Origin: Hymenobacter aerilatus
GTDB lineage: Bacteria > Bacteroidota > Bacteroidia > Cytophagales > Hymenobacteraceae
Direction of reading: 5' to 3'
Assembly: GCF_022921095.1 (NCBI RefSeq)
Contig: NZ_CP095053.1
Span: forward strand, 2,522,501-2,586,500
Length of the DNA stretch: 64,000 nt
A program made the position numbers and the translations under genes. Below the pieces are notes generated by a model. The model did no database searches and was not told the origin of the DNA. It saw only the letters and a program-made list of their open reading frames with translations. Shown in pieces: positions 15,676-24,220 of this stretch. The stretch's first letter is position 1. Each line of letters starts with the position of its first letter.

Positions 15676-17165
15676 GTTTCTACTCGGTACTGTTGATAGA
15701 ATTGGTTCTGAAAAACTGCCTGCGGATCGTATTTCTGTTTAAGCTGCAGAAACTCTTGAAACCGTGGGTAAGCGCGTTGCAATTGGGCAGGAGTAGCGTG
15801 CAAGCGGTAGGGTAAGTAATACGTACCGCCTAGCCGCTCAGCTTCCGTAATGAGTTTCCGCGTTAGAGCAATCATATCCGCTTCGGCAGCCGGGGTAAGG
15901 GCTTGATTGAAGAACAGCACGAACCCAAACACTTCCTCACGAGCGTAGGGTAGGAACGTGTCGTGGTCGGCGTATACGTTGCGTAAGGTTACGTTCAACA
16001 AATCTGCCTGGTGGCGGGGAATGCACCGCTGCAACACTCGTCGGAAATGATTGTAGTGGCGGGCTGGAATGAAGTACTCGTGCAAAATATCTGTCTGACC
16101 AGTCGAGCGGTTGAGGTAAAGCGCCGGGCTTTCATTCATAATTTGATTACGGCTGAATGTCTTTCCTACCTCATTCCGTGTGAATACCTGCTCCAAATCC
16201 CAACGTAGCTGTTTGCCGTAGGCATCACGCTTCGACCCCACAAATACGGCCCGCTTTAGGTTTGCCAGACCCGGTTCAGGAAGGTCAGCGTATGGCGATG
16301 CTGCTTGATGCACCACGAAAAAGTTTAGGGTTGATTCTTCCAAAAAATGCTCTTTCGTTACGTTAAGGCGCCCATAGGCCAACTGCACCCGCGGATTAGC
16401 ATCCACATAACGACGATAGTTGACTAAGTACTCCTCCGCCGGACCAGCCACACGCTGGTAGGTGTACAGCGCATTGGGCACCGTGCGTAAGCGTGCGTCG
16501 ATGATGATACCAAATAGCCCGTAGCCACCCAGCGTCAGCCTGAAAAGCTGCTGGTTTTGCTGGCGGCTACACGTCAGAAGTCGGCCGTCGGCCAGTAGCA
16601 CCCGCATCGACTCAACAGTAGCCGCAATGGGTGGCTGATTGGGTTGCCAGCCATGACAGTTTACGCTTAGTGAGCCCCCAATGCTGAACGCATTATCTGA
16701 TTGCATAGTCGCCACGGCTCGACCGTGACGGTTCAGGTAGGGAATTACATCCGCCCAGTGCGCACCGCTGCCTACCGTTAGCAGGTTCGAAACGGTATCT
16801 AGGTGCAAGTAGCGAAACGGCCGCATCACCAGCCGCATACCACCTGCTGCTACCGTGTGGCCTCCCATACTATGTTGTGCGCCGGCAATGGCTACTGGTA
16901 GGTGTCGTGCCCGCGCCGTATCCAGTAGCTGCCGCAGTTGCCGGAGCGCCGCCGCCGAATCGGCCGCCACAGCCACCGTTCGCATGGCTGTGGCATTGAG
17001 GCCGCTGACATCATTGGCTATACCTGGTTGCGGAGTGAGTGGTTGAGGTGCGTCTCGTGTGTATGCCTGCCAAAGGTGGTGCGCCGGACGCCCCCCCATG
17101 CCTAACAGGATACTGCACCCAGCCATTAGGCCAATTACAACATTTCTTTTCCAGCGCACAGCCAT
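15657..17165 (-). CDS. FAD-linked oxidase (sugar lactone oxidase-like)
   Basis: 502 residues. An N-terminal hydrophobic segment (KRNVVIGLMAGCSILLGMG) suggests a membrane anchor or export. Then comes a PCMH-type FAD_binding_4 domain, with the AGAQHSMGGHT loop where FAD is usually bound and the second FAD segment GGSLSVNCHGWQ. The remaining part resembles the ALO/GlcD substrate-side fold and ends KYDPQAVFQNQFYQQY, a typical ending of the D-arabinono-lactone/L-gulono-lactone oxidase group. The substrate remains open. It follows the Crp-type regulator and DinB-fold genes on the same strand, with a 95-bp gap. Confidence 0.85.
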   Translation of the reverse strand: MAVRWKRNVVIGLMAGCSILLGMGGRPAHHLWQAYTRDAPQPLTPQPGIANDVSGLNATAMRTVAVAADSAAALRQLRQLLDTARARHLPVAIAGAQHSMGGHTVAAGGMRLVMRPFRYLHLDTVSNLLTVGSGAHWADVIPYLNRHGRAVATMQSDNAFSIGGSLSVNCHGWQPNQPPIAATVESMRVLLADGRLLTCSRQQNQQLFRLTLGGYGLFGIIIDARLRTVPNALYTYQRVAGPAEEYLVNYRRYVDANPRVQLAYGRLNVTKEHFLEESTLNFFVVHQAASPYADLPEPGLANLKRAVFVGSKRDAYGKQLRWDLEQVFTRNEVGKTFSRNQIMNESPALYLNRSTGQTDILHEYFIPARHYNHFRRVLQRCIPRHQADLLNVTLRNVYADHDTFLPYAREEVFGFVLFFNQALTPAAEADMIALTRKLITEAERLGGTYYLPYRLHATPAQLQRAYPRFQEFLQLKQKYDPQAVFQNQFYQQYRVETRNDQL

Positions 17166-17260
17166 ATGTCAGCCTACTTAAAGTATACCGACAAAAATCA
17201 GCATTCCGCAACGTGCTTTTTCTGATAAATATCATTTTCCATATACCCGCAGCTACTCCT

Positions 17261-17836
17261 TTAGCTACGGCTCCGCAACCGACTGAGCGTTTCCGGCGCC
17301 ATGCCCAAATGTGAGGCAATGTGCTGCACAGACACCCGCTGAAACACCGTAGGAAAATCCTGTAGCAGCCGGGCATACCGCTCGGCTGCCGACAGTGCCC
17401 GAAGGTGACGGGCCCGCCATTCGCTCAGCACATAATAGCGCTCCGTGAGCACCCGGCCATGAAAATTAAACGCCGGAAAATTCTGGTAAAGCTGTTGCAG
17501 CTGCTCGTAGCTAAGGCTAAAGCCATGACTATTCTCCAATAACTCTAGGCACTCTTCGCCGGGTGTTTGGGTAAAAAAGCTAGCAATAGAAATTACAAAA
17601 TCACCCTCTTGCATAAACCATGAAGACACCTCACGCCCTTGGCGCAAAGTGTAGCCGCGCACCAGCCCACTTTCCAGAAAATATACCCGTCGTGCTACCT
17701 GACCTGGTTCCAGTAGCCGATGCTGTGCCGGCCACCTTTCAGGCCGCACGCTGGCTTGCAGAGCAGCCGTGAGAGCCGCCCCAAGCGGCTGAATAGCTGC
17801 CAGCGTGGCTAGAAAGCGCGGAGAATTATTTTGCAT
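17261..17836 (-). CDS. Crp/Fnr-family transcriptional regulator
   Basis: 191 residues from the ATG at 17836. An N-terminal cyclic-nucleotide-binding-like beta roll (LLEPGQVARRVYFLESGLVRGYTLRQGREVS with WFMQEGDFV) leads into the dimerisation helix and a C-terminal winged helix (VSVQHIASHLGMAPETLSRLRSR). The cNMP pocket residues of true Crp (the RE and TS pairs) are not clearly kept, so it may bind another effector or none, as many Bacteroidota members of this family do. It lies upstream of the FAD oxidase, a possible target. Confidence 0.9.
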   Translation of the reverse strand: MQNNSPRFLATLAAIQPLGAALTAALQASVRPERWPAQHRLLEPGQVARRVYFLESGLVRGYTLRQGREVSSWFMQEGDFVISIASFFTQTPGEECLELLENSHGFSLSYEQLQQLYQNFPAFNFHGRVLTERYYVLSEWRARHLRALSAAERYARLLQDFPTVFQRVSVQHIASHLGMAPETLSRLRSRS

Positions 17837-17865
17837 CGAGCGCACTATTCACGGTTATTTACCCC

Positions 17866-18408
17866 CTACCACTGCTCGCGGCGGCGCAGCTCCGTAATGT
17901 GCGCTAGGTGGTGCCGCCCATGCCAGGCATATAGCACCAGGACCTGATCGAGCGTGAAGGTGCGCTGCGAGCCAGGGTGGTAGAACGTGCGCTGCCATTG
18001 TGCATCCGTAAGCTGCCGCAACAGGGTAGTCCAGCGAATGTGCAGCGCCTCCAGCAGCGCCAACGACACGGCAGGCTTAGTAGCAGCCGTGTCGGGCAGC
18101 TCGGCCCAGGCGTGCTCCTCGTAGGGGCTGATGGTAGGGGTATCTTCGGTGAGGGCCAACTTGAAGCGCACGTAGCTGTTCAGGTGGCTGTCGGGTAGGT
18201 GGTGCACTACCTGGCGCACCGTCCAGCCGCCGGGGCGGTAGGGCGTATCCAGCTGCGCTGGGCTAAGGCCGGCTACAGCCGCCCGCACTTGGTCGGGTAG
18301 TAGGGCTAGCTGCGCAATGTAAGCGATGCGGGCACCCTGAGCCAATGGCTGGGTAGGCAGTTCGGGCTGGCCAATGGGGTAGCGTAGGTCGGGAAGGTTG
18401 GCTGTCAT
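17866..18408 (-). CDS. DinB/YfiT-type metal-dependent protein
   Basis: 180 residues from the ATG at 18408 (MTANLPDLRYPIGQ). The three metal-binding histidines of the DinB/YfiT four-helix fold are visible: one in VRQVVHHLPDSHLNS and two in YAWHGRHHLAHI. The closest named relatives are bacillithiol S-transferases (BstA) and the uncharacterised YfiT group. The enzyme likely acts on a thiol cofactor or a small substrate in the cytoplasm. It runs in the same direction as the Crp-type regulator, 29 bp upstream. Confidence 0.85.
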   Translation of the reverse strand: MTANLPDLRYPIGQPELPTQPLAQGARIAYIAQLALLPDQVRAAVAGLSPAQLDTPYRPGGWTVRQVVHHLPDSHLNSYVRFKLALTEDTPTISPYEEHAWAELPDTAATKPAVSLALLEALHIRWTTLLRQLTDAQWQRTFYHPGSQRTFTLDQVLVLYAWHGRHHLAHITELRRREQW

Positions 18409-18470
18409 AAGCGAAGATAAGTAAGGCACGAAAGGTAGTAGTCAAGCGGTAGTAATTAGTCTGCCCATAT

Positions 18471-18511
18471 AAAACAAAAGCCTCTTCCTGAGAGGAAGAG
18501 GCTTTTGTTTT
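18471..18511. terminator. Strong bidirectional terminator
   Basis: Perfect 19-bp arms (AAAACAAAAGCCTCTTCCT) at 18471-18489 and 18493-18511 with a 3-nt loop. The A-rich start and T-rich end serve as U-tracts for both strands. It ends transcription of the DUF151-UVR gene. Confidence 0.9.
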
Positions 18512-18526
18512 ATAAAACTAGCTGCG

Positions 18527-19147
18527 TTATTCCTTGTTGCGTTTGTTTAGCTCGTCGCGGATTTTGGCAGCTTTCTCGTAATCTTCTTTTTCCAGAGCCT
18601 GGGCCAGCATTTTGGTCAGCTCGTCCAACGACACCTGCCCGCTGGGCTCACGGGGTTCTGGTGCAGGCTTGCTGCTGCTGGTGTTATCGTCATCATCGTC
18701 ATCGTCGTCATCCGACTCCTCAGCGTTTTCGTCCAAATCGCTTAGGATGATGCCGGCCTCGCTCAGTACGCTTTCCACCGTATAAATCGGTACGCCGAAA
18801 CGCAGACCGATAGCAATGGCGTCGCTCGGGCGGGCGTCTAGCTCGAAGGTAGTAGCCCCATCCGAGCACACAATTTTGGAGTAGAACACACCTTCTTTCA
18901 GGTCAGAGATTATGACTTCCAGAATGGCTACGTGTACCTGCTCGGCAAAGGACTTGAACAGGTCGTGCGTGAGCGGACGATTAGGATTTATTTTTTCAAT
19001 CTGAATCGCGATACTCTGGGCCTCAAACATGCCAATGATGATGGGCAGCCGACGGTTGCCGGTCTTCTCCCCCAAAATCAGGGCAAACGACCCCGACTGG
19101 GATTGGCTGGATGAAAGTCCTAGTATCTCGAGCTGAATTTTTTTCAC
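18527..19147 (-). CDS. DUF151 bifunctional-nuclease-like protein with UVR motif
   Basis: 206 residues, starting at a GTG (first possible start in frame). The N-terminal half is a DUF151 fold (FALILGEKTGNRRLPIIIGMFEAQSIAI, DARPSDAIAIGLRFGVPIY). An acidic linker with nine Asp in a row (residues about 146-154) joins it to a C-terminal UVR-type helix pair (LAQALEKEDYEKAAKIRDELNKR), as in UvrB/UvrC. The Asp run is encoded by a simple GAT/GAC triplet repeat. Family members are described as bifunctional nucleases in plants, but the bacterial role is unsettled. Confidence 0.88.
   Translation of the reverse strand: MKKIQLEILGLSSSQSQSGSFALILGEKTGNRRLPIIIGMFEAQSIAIQIEKINPNRPLTHDLFKSFAEQVHVAILEVIISDLKEGVFYSKIVCSDGATTFELDARPSDAIAIGLRFGVPIYTVESVLSEAGIILSDLDENAEESDDDDDDDDDNTSSSKPAPEPREPSGQVSLDELTKMLAQALEKEDYEKAAKIRDELNKRNKE
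18686..18712 (-). repeat. Triplet repeat encoding nine Asp residues
   Basis: Nine consecutive GAT/GAC codons, mixed in order, so the DNA repeat is imperfect. Next to it, three AGC codons make a Ser run. Length change would alter the linker between the DUF151 and UVR parts without a frameshift. Confidence 0.85.
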
Positions 19148-19245
19148 AGGAGAAAATATGTGCTGGTAGTGAGGTAAGTGCGCCTAACAGAATTGCAAGG
19201 AGCGTTTAGCCTAAAGCATAACGCTCATTATCAATTGTTTACGCC

Positions 19246-20223
19246 TTAACCTAGTTCCTTAACGGCTTGGGTTAGTTTCGGTAGTACGTCGAATACGTCG
19301 CCAACGATGCCATAATCGGCAGCTTTGAAGAACGGCGCTTCCGGATCTTTGTTGATAACCACAATCACCTTGGAGGAGTTTACGCCCGCCAAATGCTGAA
19401 TAGCGCCCGAAATACCGCAGGCAATGTATAGGTTGGGCGAGATAGTGATGCCCGTTTGGCCCACGTGCTCGTGGTGGGGGCGCCAGTCTACGTCTGATAC
19501 GGGCTTAGAGCAAGCCGTGGCAGCGCCTAGGGCCTTGGCCAAGTCCTCAATCAGATTCCAGTTTTCCGCACCTTTCATGCCGCGGCCACCCGATACTACC
19601 TTATCGGCTTCGGGCAGGAGCACGCCACCGGCCTGGTCCTGCATGATTACCTGCTTGGGCGCATCCGCAAAGTCGGCGTCGGTCAGGTTGGCCGAGAACT
19701 TCTCTACCGGTGCAGTCTTGCCAGCTTCGTGTTGGGCCTCGATGGAGTTTTTCTTGACAGCAATAATCTTGCGGTCGGTGGTGAGAGCCACATCGGCCAG
19801 GGCTTTGCCCGAGAAGGCGCCGCGCTTCACCACAAATTGTCCGCCTTCGGTGCGGGGCATTTCTACGGCGTTGGTCGCCAGGCTAGCCTTCAGGCGAATA
19901 GACAGGCGCGAGCCTACCGCCGCGCCAATGTTGGAGTTGGCCAGCACCAGTACCTGCGCACCTTCCTGCTCGGCAGCGGTGGCAATGAGCTTGGTATACG
20001 CACCATTCACGAAGTCTTTCAGGCGAGGCTCGGCATCGTACAGCACTTTGCTGATGCCCTGCTCGCCTAGCTTAGCCAGGTTGTCCTCAGTGGCTTCGCC
20101 CACGGCTACGGCCGTGGCCGTGGTGCCCAGCTGCTGGGCTACCTGGCTGGCGTAGGTAGCCACTTCCAGCGAAGATTTTTTCACTTCGCCTTTATCGCAC
20201 TCTATAACAACTAATACAGACAT
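19246..20223 (-). CDS. etfA: Electron transfer flavoprotein subunit alpha
   Basis: 325 residues. The N-terminal ETF domain starts VLVVIECDKGEVKKSSLEVATYASQ. The C-terminal FAD domain carries the family signature: GGRGMKGAENWNLIEDLAKALGAATACSKPVSD, then QTGITISPNLYIACGISGAIQHLAG. With EtfB it forms a heterodimer taking electrons from acyl-CoA and other dehydrogenases in the cytoplasm. etfB lies upstream on the same strand, 123 bp away with a hairpin repeat in between. Confidence 0.96.
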   Translation of the reverse strand: MSVLVVIECDKGEVKKSSLEVATYASQVAQQLGTTATAVAVGEATEDNLAKLGEQGISKVLYDAEPRLKDFVNGAYTKLIATAAEQEGAQVLVLANSNIGAAVGSRLSIRLKASLATNAVEMPRTEGGQFVVKRGAFSGKALADVALTTDRKIIAVKKNSIEAQHEAGKTAPVEKFSANLTDADFADAPKQVIMQDQAGGVLLPEADKVVSGGRGMKGAENWNLIEDLAKALGAATACSKPVSDVDWRPHHEHVGQTGITISPNLYIACGISGAIQHLAGVNSSKVIVVINKDPEAPFFKAADYGIVGDVFDVLPKLTQAVKELG

Positions 20224-20236
20224 GTTTTTGCGTTTT

Positions 20237-20340
20237 TGTCATCCTGAGTGGAGCGAAGGACCTTATCACGTCCGCGCCACTTGAAGTAGGAAAACCAACG
20301 AAAGCAGCCGTGATAAGGTGCTTCCTTCGTCAGCATGACA
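20237..20340. repeat. Degenerate family-1 hairpin repeat, copy 7
   Basis: The left arm (20237-20270) is close to consensus with TGGAGC as its variable part. The right arm (20309-20340) has lost part of the core, reading AAGGTGCTTCCTTCG-TCAGCATGACA. It is probably decayed. It lies between etfB and etfA. Confidence 0.8.
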
Positions 20341-20346
20341 GTCAAA

Positions 20347-21087
20347 CTAGATTACCTTGGCCTCGTTGCGCAGCAGTTTGATCAGCTCGCCGGCATTTTC
20401 GGCGGGGATGAGCTTCACACCTTGCTTCTTGGGGGGTAGGGCAAACTCGGTTACCTCCGTGCGGGGAGCGTCGCCGGTGGGCTCTACTACCTTCAGGGGC
20501 TTAGTACGGGCCGTCATGATACCGCGCATGTTAGGGATGCGGGGTTCGCACATAGGCTGCTGGCACGACGCCACGAAGGGCGTGTTCACCTCCACGATTT
20601 CCTTACCGCCTTCAATCTCACGCTCCAGGGTAGCCGTATTGCCACTCAGGTCCAGCTTCATAGCCGGCGCTACTGTGGGGATGCCCAGCAGTTCGCCTAC
20701 CATGCCGTGCACCTGGAAGCCGTTGTAGTCGATGCTTTCTTTGCCCATCAGAATTACATCGTAGCCGCCATCTTTGGCTACGTTAGCAATCTGCTCGGCC
20801 ACGAAGAAAGCATCCTTCGGCGCGGCGTTTACGCGTATAGCGTCGTCGGCGCCAATGGCCAGGGCTTTGCGGATGTTGGGTTCCGTATCGGCTTCGCCTA
20901 CGTTGAGCACCGTCACGGTACCGCCGCCCTGGGCTTCCTTCAGCTCAATGGCGCGGGTTAGGGCGTATTCGTCCCAAGGATTTATCACAAACTGCACGCC
21001 GGCCTTGTTGAACTCTTTGTTGTCGGGCGTGAAGGTGATTTTAGTCGTCGTGTCGGGCACGTTGCTGATGCAAACGAGAAACTTCAT
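20347..21087 (-). CDS. etfB: Electron transfer flavoprotein subunit beta
   Basis: 246 residues. ETF beta fold: MKFLVCISNVPDTTTKITFTPD at the N-terminus, NPWDEYALTRAIELKE, VILMGKESIDYNGFQV (AMP-binding segment) and the family segment VEVNTPFVASCQQPMCEPRIPNMRGIM. It pairs with EtfA. The gene is divergent from a small TPR gene over a 74-bp gap. Confidence 0.96.
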   Translation of the reverse strand: MKFLVCISNVPDTTTKITFTPDNKEFNKAGVQFVINPWDEYALTRAIELKEAQGGGTVTVLNVGEADTEPNIRKALAIGADDAIRVNAAPKDAFFVAEQIANVAKDGGYDVILMGKESIDYNGFQVHGMVGELLGIPTVAPAMKLDLSGNTATLEREIEGGKEIVEVNTPFVASCQQPMCEPRIPNMRGIMTARTKPLKVVEPTGDAPRTEVTEFALPPKKQGVKLIPAENAGELIKLLRNEAKVI

Positions 21088-21161
21088 TAGGCTGCGTTAG
21101 ATAGACAAACAATACGGGAAAGCCCCTAATTTCGGGCGAAGATACAGAAAACTCCTACCCG

Positions 21162-21503
21162 ATGGATAACACACCTAGCCGCCTTTCGCAACTCCTCGCT
21201 TTCTACGCCGACGACCCGAATGATGCCTTCACGATCTACGCGCTGGCCACCGAATACCGGGCGTCGGACCCGCAAAAAGCCATGGAATATTATCAAACGT
21301 TGCTGGATGAGCATCCCGAGTATGTGGGTACGTATTATCACGCCGGAAAGCTGCTGGCTCAACTAGAAAAGCCCGACGAAGCCGAAAAAGTTTTCCGCAA
21401 AGGCTTGCAAGTAAGCCGCAAGGCTGGCCAGATGCACGCCGCCAGTGAGTTGCAGCAAGCTCTCAACCAGCACTTGGGCTTAGACTATGAGGACGAGGTG
21501 TAA
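21162..21503 (+). CDS. Small tetratricopeptide repeat protein
   Basis: 113 residues without a signal peptide. Two to three TPR units can be read: DPNDAFTIYALATEYRASDPQKAMEYYQTLL, then EYVGTYYHAGKLLAQLEKPDEAEKVFRKGL. It is a cytoplasmic protein-interaction module and has no catalytic motif. Short proteins like this are widespread in Cytophagales next to etfB, but their role is unknown to me. Confidence 0.85.
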   Translation: MDNTPSRLSQLLAFYADDPNDAFTIYALATEYRASDPQKAMEYYQTLLDEHPEYVGTYYHAGKLLAQLEKPDEAEKVFRKGLQVSRKAGQMHAASELQQALNQHLGLDYEDEV

Positions 21504-21544
21504 GGTTTTATTTCAGGAACCGAAGGCTGAGAACTAAATAGGGT

Positions 21545-21585
21545 CTGTCATCCTTCATCTGGCGTCCGCTTGCGAAGGATGACAG
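21545..21585. repeat. Short family-1-like hairpin, copy 8
   Basis: 12-bp arms (CTGTCATCCTTC / GAAGGATGACAG) around a 17-nt loop. It keeps the outer GTCATCCT of the family but lacks the middle segment. It lies between the TPR gene and the response regulator gene. Confidence 0.7.
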
Positions 21586-21648
21586 TACCTCCTCAGTCTC
21601 TACCTAACTATTCATACAGCCCGCCCCCTACCCTACTGAGAAACACCT

Positions 21649-22326
21649 ATGAAAATCCTACTAGTCGAAGATGAGCCGAAGGTGTCCGCGTTTATCCGGC
21701 GGGGGCTGGAGGAGGAGCAGTACGAGGTGGAAGTAGCTTACGATGGCACCTTCGGACAGCGCTTGGCGCTTTCGCATGCCTACGACCTAATTATTCTGGA
21801 TGTGATCCTACCCAACCAGAGCGGCCTGGATGTACTGAAGGCCATACGGCAGCAAGATCAGCAAGTGCCGGTGTTGATGCTCACGGCCCTGGGCACTACC
21901 ACCGACAAGCTCCACGGCTTCGATGGTGGCGCGGATGACTACCTCGTGAAACCCTTTGATTTTGCGGAATTGCTGGCCCGCGTGAAAGTGCTGACGCGCC
22001 GCCGCGGGCAGACGACCAAAGGGGCCGTACTCACCCTAGCCGACCTCAACCTTGATACAGCTGCCAAAACCGTTACGCGCAGTGGCCAGCCCATCAAGCT
22101 CACAGCCCGCGAGTTCAACCTGTTGGAGCTATTCATGCGCAACCGCGGCCGGGTACTCAGCCGCGCCGAAATTGCCGAAAACTCTTGGGAAGAGTCCTTC
22201 GACTCCGGCTCCAACGTCATCGACGTGTACGTGAACTACCTGCGCAATAAGATCGACAAGAACTTTCCGACTAAGCTTATTCACACAGTAGTAGGCATGG
22301 GCTATGTGCTGCGCGAAGAGGGGTAG
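21649..22326 (+). CDS. OmpR/PhoB-family response regulator (heavy-metal type)
   Basis: 225 residues. The receiver domain carries the phospho-acceptor Asp51 (LIILDVILP) with Lys in YLVKPFDF. The winged-helix output domain has LTAREFNLLELFMRNRGRVLSRAEIAENSWE and ends VVGMGYVLREEG. This is the CusR/CzcR-type subgroup that typically controls metal efflux genes. The kinase gene follows after a hairpin repeat, and the czcCBA-type operon begins 1.9 kb downstream with four CTAAT boxes at an 11-bp period, fitting a DNA site for this regulator class. Confidence 0.93.
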   Translation: MKILLVEDEPKVSAFIRRGLEEEQYEVEVAYDGTFGQRLALSHAYDLIILDVILPNQSGLDVLKAIRQQDQQVPVLMLTALGTTTDKLHGFDGGADDYLVKPFDFAELLARVKVLTRRRGQTTKGAVLTLADLNLDTAAKTVTRSGQPIKLTAREFNLLELFMRNRGRVLSRAEIAENSWEESFDSGSNVIDVYVNYLRNKIDKNFPTKLIHTVVGMGYVLREEG

Positions 22327-22327
22327 C

Positions 22328-22467
22328 AAAAAAGCGTTTGTCATCCTGAGCATTCCGCGCATCAAGCGGCGACGAAGGACCTTATGCCAGTTGAACGAGT
22401 CGTTGTTACGCCTGTCGTTCTTACGTGAGAAGGTCCTTCGCAAGCTCAGGATGACAAACGCTTTTTT
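22328..22467. repeat. Family-1 hairpin repeat with an inserted mini-hairpin, copy 9
   Basis: 24-bp perfect outer arms at 22328-22351 and 22444-22467 include the locus-specific AAAAAAGCGTTT. The left arm has an extra 20-odd bp (CCGCGCATCAAGCGG can itself fold) that the right arm lacks. It separates the response regulator from its kinase, starting one base past the stop codon region. Confidence 0.88.
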
Positions 22468-22512
22468 CTATCTCACTTACTTCCCTACCCACACCTTCCC
22501 ACCCTACCCCTC

Positions 22513-23871
22513 ATGACCATCCGCAACCGTCTGACGCTCTTGTTTCTCAGCATGGTGGCCGTTATTCTGGCAGTAGCACTCACGGTGGCGTATGTACTGC
22601 AAGCCCGGTACTCGCAGCGCGAGTTTCGGCAGCGCCTGCGCGACCGGGCAGAGGTGACGGGCTATATTTTTTTGGAGCAAGACGAAATGCGGGCCGGGGC
22701 TTTTCGGTCGTTTCAGCAACGCTATTTGCAGGCGCTGAACAACGAGGTGCTCCAGATTTATGACTCCGACCACCGGGCGCGTTTTCTGGAAGAAGACGAA
22801 AGCGTGACGCTCTCCGATAAGCTGCTGGCCCGCATTGTGGTAGATGGCGAAATGTACTTTACCATTGGCCCGCGGCAGGCTATTGGGGTGTTCTACCACG
22901 ACAACCAAGGCGACTATATTATAGTAGCGGCGGCCGAAAACAAGCTGGGTAAAGCTCGACTGCAAAACCTTGCCCTGATTTTGTCGCTGACGTTTGTAGG
23001 CAGCCTAGCCGTTATCTACGTGGCCGGGCGAATCTTTGCGGGGCGGGCGCTGGCCCCTATTGCGGCCGTAAACGACCAGGTAGACCGCATCACAGCCCGT
23101 GACCTGCACTTGCGGGTAGACGAAGGCCTGAGCCACGAGCAGGATGAAATTGCCCGCCTGGCCACCACCTTCAACCGCATGCTAACGCGCTTGGAAGACA
23201 GCTTTGAGGCGCAGCGCACGTTCGTCAGCAATGCCTCGCATGAGTTGCGCACTCCACTCACGGCCACCATCGGCGAGGTGCAGGTGCTCTTGAAGCGTGA
23301 CCGGGAGCCGGCTGAGTACCGCGAGGCGCTGGCGTCGGTGCTGGCGGAGCTACAGCAACTAAAAACCCTGTTTAATGACTTGCTGGAGCTTACGCAGGCA
23401 GAAACCAGCAGCCTTCATACCGACGATATTCGCCTAGATGAGTTGCTGTGGGAAGCCCGGGAGGCCTTGCTGCCCGAGATGCGACGGCGCGTGCACATTC
23501 ATCTGGAGGCCCTTCCCGCCGAGCCAGAAGCGCTGGAAATTAAAGGCAATCGTCAGCTGCTCACCCGCGCTCTAATCAATCTGCTGGACAACGCACTGAA
23601 GTACTCGGGCGAAGCGCCTGTGGAAGTCACGTTTCGCTACACCAGCGAGGCCATCCGGATCCAGATTCAGGACCAGGGTATTGGCATTGCCGAGAAAGAC
23701 TTGGCCAACATCTTCCAGCCTTTCTTTCGGGCGGCCAATGCGCGGGGTGTTGTAGGGCATGGGGTAGGCTTACCCTTGGCACGTAAGATTATCGAGCTTC
23801 ACCAAGGACAGTTGCACATCACTTCTGCGCTGCACCAAGGCACATCGGCGGAAGTAGCTTTCGTTGCTTAA
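22513..23871 (+). CDS. Sensor histidine kinase (heavy-metal type)
   Basis: 452 residues. Two membrane helices (residues about 8-30 and 152-175) flank a periplasmic region of about 120 residues, followed by a HAMP segment (FAGRALAPIAAVNDQVDRI), the HisKA box with His243 in SNASHELRTPLT, and an HATPase with N box NLLDNALKYS, G boxes DQGIGIAEKDL and GHGVGLPLARKI. It should phosphorylate the regulator encoded just upstream. The periplasmic part shows no clear Cys/His/Met metal site. Confidence 0.93.
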   Translation: MTIRNRLTLLFLSMVAVILAVALTVAYVLQARYSQREFRQRLRDRAEVTGYIFLEQDEMRAGAFRSFQQRYLQALNNEVLQIYDSDHRARFLEEDESVTLSDKLLARIVVDGEMYFTIGPRQAIGVFYHDNQGDYIIVAAAENKLGKARLQNLALILSLTFVGSLAVIYVAGRIFAGRALAPIAAVNDQVDRITARDLHLRVDEGLSHEQDEIARLATTFNRMLTRLEDSFEAQRTFVSNASHELRTPLTATIGEVQVLLKRDREPAEYREALASVLAELQQLKTLFNDLLELTQAETSSLHTDDIRLDELLWEAREALLPEMRRRVHIHLEALPAEPEALEIKGNRQLLTRALINLLDNALKYSGEAPVEVTFRYTSEAIRIQIQDQGIGIAEKDLANIFQPFFRAANARGVVGHGVGLPLARKIIELHQGQLHITSALHQGTSAEVAFVA

Positions 23872-24140
23872 AAGCGGTGAGCTACTCCGCTCACGGCGTG
23901 CGTTGCTGAGAAGCGCGGCGGCAGTTTTTGTTGTAGTTGACTATACCGGCAACCACAGCATTGTCAACGGAGCTGCTCCCCTAATTGGCCATCCACTACC
24001 TATTTTGTGATGTTGGCTAAAGTCAACATCACAACCATAAAAAAATAATATTCTTGCATTCTTCATGCTTTCATCATTTTTCCACAAAAAACAAGGACAA
24101 AAACTATCTATACGACTATATAACGTATTATTTTTCATTT
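23872..24140. other. AT-rich intergenic stretch before the czc operon
   Basis: No gene is visible. It is much richer in A+T than the surroundings. An 11-bp inverted repeat (TTGTGATGTTG at 24005, partner 24024-24034) could form a hairpin ending kinase transcription. A small GTGAGC/GCTCAC repeat lies at 23877-23894. Confidence 0.5.
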
Positions 24141-24178
24141 CTAATCAGTTTCTAATGCACCTCTAATACGGCCCTAAT
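24141..24178 (+). promoter_or_regulatory. Four CTAAT boxes at an exact 11-bp period, likely regulator site
   Basis: CTAAT starts at 24141, 24152, 24163 and 24174. OmpR/PhoB-type regulators bind tandem direct repeats spaced about one helical turn, and such a regulator is encoded 2 kb upstream. The array ends 42 bp before the first czc gene, with a TATAAT-like box at 24204 in between. The assignment is inference. Confidence 0.6.
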
Positions 24179-24220
24179 ACGGGCCGCGTACTCTTGCATA
24201 TCCTATAATTCACTCCGGAT

